The notes beneath the pieces are model-generated. The model saw nothing but the letters and a program-made list of their open reading frames with translations. It did not search any database and was not told where the DNA came from. Both the position numbers and the translations under genes were made by a program. Below, piece after piece: positions 16,050-23,192 of a stretch of DNA of 39,937 nt. Every line of letters begins with the position of its first letter. The first letter of the stretch is position 1. Origin of the DNA: Spongiibacteraceae bacterium (GTDB lineage Bacteria; Pseudomonadota; Gammaproteobacteria; Pseudomonadales; Spongiibacteraceae); NCBI GenBank assembly GCA_002710725.1, contig PAKT01000088.1:1-39937 (forward strand), in the 5' to 3' direction.

Positions 16050-16958
16050 TCAGATTTCGCTGCAGGAAGCACCGTGTTTGAAACAACTGAAGCAGCGGTG
16101 ATGGCGCAACATAACCCGCGGCTCCAGGCTCTCCTTCAGGGTCGAACCGAGATTATAGTCCGGGTCATCATCAACCAGGGTGCAGGCATAAACGCCCAGT
16201 TTTCCGCCCTGTTTCACCACCATTCGGCTGAAGGCACACATGAACTGGGCCCGGCTTTCTGCGGTGTGATGTTCCGTCATGCAGTTTTCTGTAATCTCCG
16301 GCACCTCGGCCTGCGAGCCCGGCGGCAAAAAGTCCGGGAAGGACACCAGGCGAAGCGAATCAGGCAGGCCAAAGGCGCGCAAGTGTTTCTGAAATTCAGC
16401 CTCTACCTGATCAGTATTTTCATCTGCCTCCCACTGCCGGGCGATGGATACCTCAAAACCCTTTGCGTGCAATTGCTGTAAGGCCTCGAAGGACTCTTTA
16501 AACGTGCCTTCGCCTCGCCCTGCCTCATGACGTTCACGGTCCGGGTAATCGATACTGATGCGAAAACGCAGTGGATGGGGAGCGTCACGCAAGGGCTCTA
16601 TCTGCGCCATGCGCTGCAGCACTGGCCGCGTGCCGTTGGTCAGCACCAGACAGGGCCGAAACTGCAGGGCGTAGTCGAGTATCAGGTGAAACTCTCGCGC
16701 GACGAAGGGCTCGCCGCCGGTAAAGGAAAAGTTCTCCACACCCAGTTCAACCGCCTCATCAATAAAAGGTTTAACATCCGCCAGCGTCATCAACTGCAGG
16801 CGGTCATCGCCGGGCTTGGAACCCTCCAGACAAAAGGGACATTTCAGGTTGCAGGCGGTGCCGGTATGAAACCAGAGCTCGCGCAATGCCGGCGTGTCGA
16901 TATAGCCGCGCGGCTCACCGGCAGCGGTGGCAATCCAGCTGTTCGTTCGCGCCAACAT
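16050..16958 (-). CDS. Radical SAM protein with C-terminal Cys-rich region
   Basis: The 302 aa product has the radical SAM cluster motif CxxxCxxC in TACNLKCPFC (C36, C40, C43) and the SAM-binding SFTGGEPFVAREF. Later segments of the TIM-barrel core follow (LVLTNGTRP, FRISIDYPDRERHEAGRGEGTF). The C-terminal part carries further cysteines (NCMTEHH, YACTLVDDDPD, HHRCFSCFKHGASCS) that probably bind one or more auxiliary iron-sulfur clusters, as in SPASM-type enzymes. It overlaps the ArsM-like stop by one base (TGATG). The context suggests it acts on the methyltransferase product, as ArsS does in arsenosugar synthesis, but I see no clear ArsS identity. Confidence 0.85.
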   Translation of the reverse strand: MLARTNSWIATAAGEPRGYIDTPALRELWFHTGTACNLKCPFCLEGSKPGDDRLQLMTLADVKPFIDEAVELGVENFSFTGGEPFVAREFHLILDYALQFRPCLVLTNGTRPVLQRMAQIEPLRDAPHPLRFRISIDYPDRERHEAGRGEGTFKESFEALQQLHAKGFEVSIARQWEADENTDQVEAEFQKHLRAFGLPDSLRLVSFPDFLPPGSQAEVPEITENCMTEHHTAESRAQFMCAFSRMVVKQGGKLGVYACTLVDDDPDYNLGSTLKESLEPRVMLRHHRCFSCFKHGASCSEI

Positions 16959-17998
16959 CAGCAGCAGGCTCCCGCTGCTGCGCTGTCGCCCCTGCGAAAG
17001 GGCATCAGGTCACCGCAATCCGGGAAGATGCCGTAGTGGGTGTCAAAGTTGCCGATAAACTCGAAATACGGGGCAAATCGAGATTCTCTCAGCATGCGGT
17101 AGGTATTGCCGCAAACCGGAAAAACCCGCCCTTTTTCGATCCTGTGGTGGCCATCAAGCACAAACACCGCGTCACTGCCAGAAACTCCACCGCGATAGAT
17201 GACGGCTTGGCCGTAGTCTTCGCAGGCCGGCTCAAGGCCGCTCAATTTAAACAGACGATAGGTCGCAGAAAAGAAAGCGGCCGGAGCCAGACGCTCGGCG
17301 ATGGCCGGGTTGTTGATGCCAAGAGGGCGATCTTCTACCAGACGCGGGTCGGCAAAACCGCTGCCTTTGGCCAGGTTCAGAAAATCATTCCAGTACAGCG
17401 CGCCGCCCAGACATTCACCGTAGAGCACAGGATCACTGCGCAGCGCATCCGGCAGGCGGCGATCGCAGTAAACGTCGGAGAAATAAAACTCTCCGCCCGG
17501 TTTCAACACCCGGTGAACTTCTCGCAGCACCGCGTCCTTATCCGGTGAAAGGTTGATTACACAGTTGGAAATGACGATATCAAAACTGTCGTCCTGCAAA
17601 CCAAGCTCGTCGAGTTTTTCGATATATCCTTCGAGAAATTCGACGTTGGATTGCGCGTAGCCAAACTGTTCCCGATGGTAGTCCTGGTGTTCGCGGGCGA
17701 CCGCGAGCTGCTCGGGCGTCATATCGACACCCACGACAAAACCCCGCTCACCCACGAGAGCCGACAGGGCGTAGACATCGCGACCACTGCCGCTGCCCAG
17801 GTCGAGGATGCGCATACCGTCCAGTACCGTCGGCGCCACCAAACCGCAGCCGTAATAGCGGCTCAGTACTTCCGGATGCAATTTGCCCAACACCGGTTTC
17901 AACCATTCCGGGGGCGCGACATCACAGCAGGCATCAGTCTGAAGATCACTGCTGGATTGAAGCTGCTTGCCGTAATAGTCTTTTACGTCGTTTTGCAT
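16958..17998 (-). CDS. arsM: ArsM-like arsenite S-adenosylmethionine methyltransferase
   Basis: The 346 aa product opens like the ArsM family (VKDYYGKQLQSSSDLQTDACCDVAPPEWLKPVLGKLHPEV). The SAM site is ILDLGSGSGRDVYALSALVG (about 64-83), and GVDMTPEQLAVAREH follows. Cysteines at positions expected for As(III) binding are present: the 24-25 pair, C51, C146 (SNCVINLSPDK) and C196 (YGECLGGALYW). After the catalytic core comes a C-terminal region of about 100 aa (VFVLDGHHRIEKGRVFPVCGNTYRML...) that ends in Cys-Cys. The ribosome site GAGGTGAT is good. Known family members methylate trivalent arsenic. The neighbours suggest a pathway beyond simple detoxification. Confidence 0.85.
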   Translation of the reverse strand: MQNDVKDYYGKQLQSSSDLQTDACCDVAPPEWLKPVLGKLHPEVLSRYYGCGLVAPTVLDGMRILDLGSGSGRDVYALSALVGERGFVVGVDMTPEQLAVAREHQDYHREQFGYAQSNVEFLEGYIEKLDELGLQDDSFDIVISNCVINLSPDKDAVLREVHRVLKPGGEFYFSDVYCDRRLPDALRSDPVLYGECLGGALYWNDFLNLAKGSGFADPRLVEDRPLGINNPAIAERLAPAAFFSATYRLFKLSGLEPACEDYGQAVIYRGGVSGSDAVFVLDGHHRIEKGRVFPVCGNTYRMLRESRFAPYFEFIGNFDTHYGIFPDCGDLMPFRRGDSAAAGACC

Positions 17999-18037
17999 AT
18001 CACCTCTTTTGATTTCGCAGACTGCGCCAGCGCTCGC

Positions 18038-18295
18038 TCAGCCACTCGGATTGGATTGACCTCCCATCGACTTATCGGCGTTTTTAACCGCCGTCATCAC
18101 TCTGCTGACTTCACTCTCACTGGCCTGCCCGTGCATACGTGGAATCGCCCTGAGCAGATGCCGAAACTGCTTCACATAGCGACGGCAATGGCGGCAGATG
18201 ATGATGTGCATACGCAGTGCAAAGCGCTCACGACCGCTCAACTCACCGGCCAGCAAGGCGTCGGCCTGATGTACGACCTCCCTGCATTTCAGCAT
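18038..18295 (-). CDS. Zinc-binding anti-sigma factor (zf-HC2/ZAS type)
   Basis: This small cytoplasmic protein of 85 aa has no membrane segment. It carries the ZAS zinc motif: Cys4 (LKC), His30 and HxxxCxxC in RMHIIICRHCRRY (H30, C34, C37). It resembles soluble redox- or metal-sensing anti-sigma factors of the RsrA/ChrR kind but is shorter, ending in a polar tail. Its start overlaps the end of the ECF sigma gene by 7 nt, which supports a sigma/anti-sigma pair. The ArsM-like gene follows 40 bp later. Confidence 0.85.
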   Translation of the reverse strand: MLKCREVVHQADALLAGELSGRERFALRMHIIICRHCRRYVKQFRHLLRAIPRMHGQASESEVSRVMTAVKNADKSMGGQSNPSG

Positions 18296-18894
18296 TCCCC
18301 GGTCTCCTGATAGTGATCTACCAACTTGAACAGTTGCGTGCGCGCCCGATGCAGAAGCACACGGGCATTGGATGCGGTGATCGTCAGTTCGTTACAGATT
18401 TCGTCGAACTCCAGCCCGCCCGCATCGCGCAGTTCGAGCATGGCCCGCTGCGGCGCGGGCATGGCCAGCAGCAATCGGCTGAGACAATCCGCCAGTTCGC
18501 GCTGCATCAACAGGCCATCCGGTGACTCATCGTGCCAGGTAACGGGCGGTTTGCTCCAGTGTCCACCCTCGCGGAAGCGGTCGGCCAGCGGGTGCTGATC
18601 CTCGTCCAACTGAAGTGACACCTCGCGGCGGGATTTTCGCAGCAACATACGAGCCTCGTTGATGACGATGCGCGTCAGCCAGGTTCGCAGCGCCGAACGC
18701 CCCTCAAAGCCCGGCAGCGCCTTGTGCGCTTTGATCCAGGCGTTCTGAACCACCTCTTCCGCGTCATCAATACCGACAATCGCCGTCGCGGTGGCCAGCA
18801 GCGCTCTGTGATGAGCCCTGACCAGAGCACTGAAAGCGCTGTCATCGCCGCGCCTCAGCGCCTGGATGTCGTCTGGAACGACCTCTGCTCTCAT
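18289..18894 (-). CDS. ECF-type RNA polymerase sigma factor
   Basis: The 201 aa product has region 2 (AFSALVRAHHRALLATATAIVGIDDAEEVVQNAWIKAHKALPGFEGRSALRTWLTRIVINEARMLLR, about 20-85). A linker rich in His and Pro (DRFREGGHWSKPPVTWHDESPDG) follows, then region 4 (LLAMPAPQRAMLELRDAGGLEFDEICNELTITASNARVLLHRARTQLFKLV, about 142-193). Sigma-1 and region-3 domains are absent, as expected. It heads the operon with its anti-sigma factor and the ArsM/radical SAM/flavoprotein genes, so it likely controls them and perhaps itself. The signal is unknown; oxidants or thiol-reactive metalloids would fit the zinc partner. Confidence 0.92.
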   Translation of the reverse strand: MRAEVVPDDIQALRRGDDSAFSALVRAHHRALLATATAIVGIDDAEEVVQNAWIKAHKALPGFEGRSALRTWLTRIVINEARMLLRKSRREVSLQLDEDQHPLADRFREGGHWSKPPVTWHDESPDGLLMQRELADCLSRLLLAMPAPQRAMLELRDAGGLEFDEICNELTITASNARVLLHRARTQLFKLVDHYQETGEC

Positions 18895-18961
18895 GTTGTT
18901 ATCCTTCTCACGCTCCGCGGACAGAATCGGGTACTTCCTGTTCAGACCACAGAGCAGCGTA

Positions 18962-19258
18962 CTATATCCGGATTTTCTGTCGTGCGACCCACGCGAAGTG
19001 GCGCTGCAAGCCGGGATCAGCCCGCAAAGCGTCCAATGACGCGAATTGCTTCGCCAGGGTCATTTCATCGTATACCCGGTGTATCCCGTTGTGGCATTGA
19101 CGACAGATCAATACCCCTTCGTTCAGCTGCTCCCGGGAAAAATGCTTGCGGTAATAGGTGCGGCGATGCAGTTTGCGCGGAATCAGATGATGCAGGCTGA
19201 GCTGGCAGCGGCGCTCGCACAAGGGGCAGATGCCGAGTTTCTTATCTCTGCCAACCAC
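18962..19258 (-). CDS. Small HNH-type protein
   Basis: The 98 aa product has two CxxC pairs around a His-His pair: GICPLCERRCQLSLHHLIPRKLHRR, then NEGVLICRQCHNGIHRVY. This is the zinc-ribbon HNH endonuclease layout, as in small uncharacterised HNH proteins. It starts with a GTG one base after the GNAT gene. It is the last gene of the hldE-led operon. A DNA-cleaving role is possible but not established for these solitary small HNH proteins. Confidence 0.8.
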   Translation of the reverse strand: MVGRDKKLGICPLCERRCQLSLHHLIPRKLHRRTYYRKHFSREQLNEGVLICRQCHNGIHRVYDEMTLAKQFASLDALRADPGLQRHFAWVARQKIRI

Positions 19259-19260
19259 AG

Positions 19261-19839
19261 CTAACGGGGATCACGCCACATCAGAAACAGTGGCGGAGCG
19301 TCATCCGCCGCCCGCAACTCTTCCACGATTTCAAAACCAAAATGGCGATAGAAGCCGATATTGTCCTGCTTGGAATTTTCCAAATAGGCCGCCTGCCCTT
19401 CCTCATCCACGCGCTCGAGAGCCGCACGCATTAATTGCCCACCCAGGCCTTTGCCCCGGCAATCGGCGCGAGTGGCGATCGCAAACAGGTAATAGTGCGG
19501 CGTGGAAGGGTGCTTGCGCGTCATCAGGTCGTCGATTCGAAAGGCATTGCGAGCAGCTCTTAAGCCACCCTTGCCGACAATGTGCCGGGCCATGTTCAAG
19601 GTTGACCAGAAGCCAAAGTGTTTGCTCACGCCCGGGGGCAGCCAGAGCGAGCCGGCCTGATTGCCGAGATGGTGACCAAAACCCTGCGGCAGGTAGAGGT
19701 CTTTCGCCATCAGGGTATACAGCGGGCGCAGCACAGCAGTGTTGCGAAAGGCCCAGCAATTGACCGGGTCGTCGGCAAAGCCATCGGCAATAATATCGCC
19801 GATCAGTTCGTGCTGCCCGGGCTTCAGATCCCCAATCAT
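19261..19839 (-). CDS. GNAT family N-acetyltransferase
   Basis: The 192 aa product has the GNAT acetyl-CoA site YYLFAIATRADCRGKGLGGQLMRAALERVDEEG (RGxGxG/A pattern R-G-K-G-L-G, about 120-155). The usual following strand and helix are present (AAYLENSKQDNIGFYRHFGFEIVEEL). Residues 1-110 form the acceptor part, whose substrate cannot be told. The start overlaps the upstream cyclotransferase-like gene by 4 nt. Confidence 0.9.
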   Translation of the reverse strand: MIGDLKPGQHELIGDIIADGFADDPVNCWAFRNTAVLRPLYTLMAKDLYLPQGFGHHLGNQAGSLWLPPGVSKHFGFWSTLNMARHIVGKGGLRAARNAFRIDDLMTRKHPSTPHYYLFAIATRADCRGKGLGGQLMRAALERVDEEGQAAYLENSKQDNIGFYRHFGFEIVEELRAADDAPPLFLMWRDPR

Positions 19840-20246
19840 GCCCGCCCTTGCATCAGCGCTTCACACTGAGCTTTTGCATAGCGCTCCGCGTCCGGGCCGT
19901 ACTGCCAGGTTCGCCGACTGAGCCGGGAGCGGTAGCGCGGCCTGATAACGTAGGTTCCAGCCTCTGCGGTTGAACCGTCTGTCAGGGTCACCTCTACCTC
20001 CTCACGGCGGTAGTACTCCCCTTCATAGCGATCAATTCGCTGCCAGGCGCCAGGAGGAATATTGCGCACCAACTGCCCGACTACGCGCCCATTTTCGTCG
20101 GCGACGATTGCCGGATAGGCCGCCGCTTTTACGGCCAGACAGCTGTAACCGTCGAGCACAGCCTCTTCAACGCTCAGCTCTCTTTCTACCAGAGCCCGCA
20201 GCAGCGGCTGATACATCAGTGTTCCGTAGCAGAAAAGATTACCCAT
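19836..20246 (-). CDS. Gamma-glutamylcyclotransferase-like (AIG2) protein
   Basis: The 136 aa product has the AIG2/GGCT fold signature at its start (NLFCYGTLMYQPLL), the family segment VLDGYSCLAVKAAAYPAIVADENGRVVGQL, and DRYEGEYYRREEVEV containing the expected catalytic Glu. Members release 5-oxoproline from gamma-glutamyl compounds or handle gamma-glutamylamines. The C-terminal tail is Arg/Tyr-rich. It is 1 nt from the upstream methyltransferase gene and overlaps the GNAT gene by 4 nt. Confidence 0.88.
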   Translation of the reverse strand: MGNLFCYGTLMYQPLLRALVERELSVEEAVLDGYSCLAVKAAAYPAIVADENGRVVGQLVRNIPPGAWQRIDRYEGEYYRREEVEVTLTDGSTAEAGTYVIRPRYRSRLSRRTWQYGPDAERYAKAQCEALMQGRA

Positions 20247-20860
20247 TACTGAGCGAAGCCCCGGTAGCGGAAGCCTGCAATTCGCGGTGTTTTTGGCAGG
20301 TAATCGGCCTCCAGCTCGCGAATGGAAAAGCCGGCCTGACTTATCAGTTCAGGGATGTTCCGATTCAAGTGACAGCCGCCGGCAATCTTCTTCCACAGCG
20401 GATTAACGCGATTTTGCCAGCGAGCAACGGTCTCATCGGGAGCCGCACCGTGCTCGCAGAACAGCAGCTTGCCCCCAGGTTTGAGCACGCGTTTCATTTG
20501 CTTGAGTGCGGTTTCCCAATCCGGGATGGTACACAGGGTAAAAGTCAGCACAACCGTGTCGGCGCTGTGACTGTCCAGGGGAACCTCTTCCCCCGGCAGG
20601 CCGAGCCATTCCACCTGCACCGGAGACTGCTGAAGGTTTTTTTGCGCCTTTTTGCGCATACCGTCCGAAGGCTCAAGCCCCCACACGAAATCCACTTTAT
20701 CCGGATTGTAGTAGCGCAGATTCAGCCCGCTGCCCATGCCGACCTCAAGAACCCTGCCTTCGGCCGCGGCCAGCACGTGCTGACGCTGCTCCATAATGAC
20801 TTTGTCGCCGCAGGCGAAATCAATAACATGCGGCAGGATATGTTGCTCGTAGAAAGACAT
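20246..20860 (-). CDS. Class I SAM-dependent methyltransferase
   Basis: The 204 aa product has the SAM-binding motif RVLEVGMGSGLNLRYYNPDKVDFVWGLEPSDGMRKKA (about 36-72). The later family segments are LTFTLCTIPDWETALKQMKRVLKPGGKLLFCEHG. It resembles UbiE-like and METTL7-like small methyltransferases. The substrate is unknown. Ribosome site GGGGG precedes the ATG. It lies 17 bp after hldE and overlaps the cyclotransferase-like gene by one base. Confidence 0.88.
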   Translation of the reverse strand: MSFYEQHILPHVIDFACGDKVIMEQRQHVLAAAEGRVLEVGMGSGLNLRYYNPDKVDFVWGLEPSDGMRKKAQKNLQQSPVQVEWLGLPGEEVPLDSHSADTVVLTFTLCTIPDWETALKQMKRVLKPGGKLLFCEHGAAPDETVARWQNRVNPLWKKIAGGCHLNRNIPELISQAGFSIRELEADYLPKTPRIAGFRYRGFAQ

Positions 20861-20877
20861 GCGGCCCCCTGAGCTGA

Positions 20878-22314
20878 TTATTTTGGCCGGTTTTTTTCCA
20901 GCACTTTTTCTACTATGGCCGTGGTGGAGCAGTCATCAAAAAATGACAGCACTTTCACTTCACCACCGTAACTTTCAACTATCTGCCAGCCGACCACACC
21001 CTCCTTGTCGTAGTCGCCGCCTTTGACCAGCACTTCCGGCTTGAGCACTTCCAGCAGCGGCTCTGGGGTATCGTCATTGAAACAGACAACCCAGTCCACC
21101 GCTTCAAGACCCGCCAGCACCGCCATGCGTCGATCCTGAGGATTGATGGGTCGCCCGGGCCCCTTGAGCTTGGTAACAGACTGGTCGCTGTTGACCGCTA
21201 CCACCAGCCGGTCTCCCAGTTTGCGGGCCTGCTCGAGGTAGCCCACGTGCCCCGCATGAATAATATCGAAACAGCCATTGGTAAACACAATACGCTCACC
21301 GTGAGCACGGGCATCTTCCAACGCCAGCTGCAGCTGATCGACGGTAACGGCACCGCGCTCGCTGCCCTGTTCCCGCTGCACCGCACGACGCAACTCCGGC
21401 GCACTGATCGCCGCCGTGCCCAGTTTGCCGACCACAATGCCGGCGGCCAGGTTGGCCAGCGCCACCGCATTGGGCAGATCGTCTCCGGCGCCCAGCGCCG
21501 CCGCCAGCACCGATATCACCGTATCCCCGGCACCGGTTACGTCAAACACTTCCCGTGCCCGAGCCGGCAAATGAAATTCCGGCTCGCCGGGACGAATCAG
21601 GCTCATGCCGTATTCACCGCGAGTCACCAGCAACGCCTGCAATTCCAGCTCGTGAATCATCGACTGGGCCTTTTCCACCAGATCCTGTTCACTGGTGGTC
21701 TTGCCGACGATGGCTTCGAATTCATGAAGGTTGGGGGTGAGCAGTGTTGCCCCCCGGTACTTGCGAAAATCCGTGCCCTTCGGGTCGACCAGTATGGCGA
21801 TGCCCTGCGAACGCGCCGCCTGAATCAGCGGCTGAGGATCCTGTAAAGCGCCTTTGGCGTAGTCAGAGATCACCAGTGCTTTCGCATCTTTCATCGCCGC
21901 CAATGCGGTTTTTGACAGTGCCTCGGCGTCATCCGGCATAAAGGGGTCTTCAAAATCCAGCCGCAAGAGTTGCTGATGGCGGGAAATGACTCGCAGTTTG
22001 GTAATAGTCGGATGCGTTGGCGATACCTGAAGCTGACAGAGAATATTCGCGGCTTCCAGACGCTGCTGTAACACGCCGCCGGCCTCGTCACGACCGACAA
22101 TCCCGGACAGCACTGAGGCACTGCCAAGCGCCGCGATATTGAGGGCCACGTTGCCCGCGCCGCCCGGGCGGTCTTCGATCTGCTTTACATCCACCACCGG
22201 CACCGGAGCCTCCGGCGAAACCCGGGACGTATTGCCATGCCAGTAGCGATCCAGCATCAGATCACCCACCACCAGAACGCGGGACTGATCAAATCGCGGC
22301 ATATGTAATTTCAT
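20878..22314 (-). CDS. hldE: Bifunctional heptose-7-phosphate kinase / heptose-1-phosphate adenylyltransferase
   Basis: HldE makes ADP-heptose for the LPS inner core. The 478 aa product has an N-terminal PfkB-type kinase domain (about 1-320) with RPGGAGNVALNIAALG and the signature DVTGAGDTVISVLAAALG. The C-terminal nucleotidyltransferase domain (about 345-478) has FTNGCFDIIHAGHVGYLEQARKLGDRLVVAVNSD and WVVCFNDDTPEPLLEVLKPEVLVKGGDY. Length is standard for the bifunctional form. The ribosome site AAGGAAGG is strong. It starts an operon with a methyltransferase and small enzymes, and lies 4-17 kb from the waaP-type and glycosyltransferase genes. Confidence 0.97.
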   Translation of the reverse strand: MKLHMPRFDQSRVLVVGDLMLDRYWHGNTSRVSPEAPVPVVDVKQIEDRPGGAGNVALNIAALGSASVLSGIVGRDEAGGVLQQRLEAANILCQLQVSPTHPTITKLRVISRHQQLLRLDFEDPFMPDDAEALSKTALAAMKDAKALVISDYAKGALQDPQPLIQAARSQGIAILVDPKGTDFRKYRGATLLTPNLHEFEAIVGKTTSEQDLVEKAQSMIHELELQALLVTRGEYGMSLIRPGEPEFHLPARAREVFDVTGAGDTVISVLAAALGAGDDLPNAVALANLAAGIVVGKLGTAAISAPELRRAVQREQGSERGAVTVDQLQLALEDARAHGERIVFTNGCFDIIHAGHVGYLEQARKLGDRLVVAVNSDQSVTKLKGPGRPINPQDRRMAVLAGLEAVDWVVCFNDDTPEPLLEVLKPEVLVKGGDYDKEGVVGWQIVESYGGEVKVLSFFDDCSTTAIVEKVLEKNRPK

Positions 22315-22434
22315 GCAGACCTTCCTTATTCAGAGGGGGCAAATCATAGCATACGGCTGGCCCGAATCACCGTTGCCGCTCGGGGCGAAATTGGTTAATG
22401 TGCCCTGCCTTTCGCAACCACTACCGGGTATCTC

Positions 22435-23046
22435 ATGGATTTGCCGCTCAATATTGAATCAATCAAAGGCTTTCTGGCGGACGATGAAGCCGCAGCGCTG
22501 TATGACGCTGCGCTGGCCCAGGCCAACCGCGGCCCGGTACTGGAAATTGGCAGTTACTGCGGCAAATCCACTGTTGTACTGGGCAGCGCCTGTCAGCGGC
22601 AGGGCAGTATTCTGTACGCGGTAGACCATCACCGCGGCTCGGAAGAGCACCAGAAAGGAGAGTTTTTTCACGACCCGGAGCTGTACGACGAAAGCGAAGC
22701 GCAGTTTGACAGTTTTGGCGAGTTCCGGCGCAATATCGCCGCGGCCAGGCTGCACGATACGGTAGTACCCATCGTTGCCAGCTCAGAGGTGGCCTCGCGT
22801 CACTGGCAGACACCGCTTGCCATGGTCTTTATCGACGGTGGCCACAGCCTGGAAGCGGCACTGAGTGATTATCGCTGCTGGGCCGGGCATATCCTGCGCG
22901 GTGGCATCCTCGCCATCCACGACCTGTTTGACGAGCCGGAAAATGGGGGGCAGGCCCCTATCGCCATTTACCGGCTGGCACTGGCATCCGGTTTGTTTAG
23001 GCTGAACGTGCGAACCTCCTCACTGGCCTTACTAAAGCGCATTTGA
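22435..23046 (+). CDS. Class I SAM-dependent methyltransferase (Methyltransf_24 type)
   Basis: The 203 aa product has the SAM-binding segment RGPVLEIGSYCGKSTVVLGSACQRQGSILYAVDHHRGSEEHQ and the acidic end-of-strand motif MVFIDGGHSLEAALSDYRCWAGHILRGGILAIHDLF. This type is frequent in glycan clusters and often modifies sugars, but no substrate can be named. It is divergent from hldE (120 bp apart). It stands alone, with a 146 bp gap before the next gene. Confidence 0.85.
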   Translation: MDLPLNIESIKGFLADDEAAALYDAALAQANRGPVLEIGSYCGKSTVVLGSACQRQGSILYAVDHHRGSEEHQKGEFFHDPELYDESEAQFDSFGEFRRNIAAARLHDTVVPIVASSEVASRHWQTPLAMVFIDGGHSLEAALSDYRCWAGHILRGGILAIHDLFDEPENGGQAPIAIYRLALASGLFRLNVRTSSLALLKRI

Positions 23047-23158
23047 CACGGCAATTGGCGACTAGCAAAGCAGCCTCAAGACTCTGCACCCGACCCACTA
23101 GTTACTTTAAGCTTATCAGCATTTTCAAATAGTTTACTACTACCGATTTTGACAGTAC

Positions 23159-23185
23159 TTTACTGCATGGCTGGGCGTCTATACT
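23159..23185 (+). promoter_or_regulatory. Candidate promoter giving a leaderless mRNA
   Basis: TATACT (23180-23185) is a 5/6 match to the -10 consensus. TTTACT (23159-23164) lies 15 nt upstream, a short spacer. Transcription would begin at about the ATG (23193). Confidence 0.35.
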
Positions 23186-23192
23186 CGTCAGA

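Noticed and set aside
15242-16072. 276 aa ORF on the minus strand
   Set aside because: Another frame of the TVP38/flavoprotein gene, rich in Cys, Gly and Arg, without recognisable motifs.
19970-20872. 300 aa ORF on the plus strand
   Set aside because: Antisense to the methyltransferase and cyclotransferase-like genes; no motif and no ribosome site.
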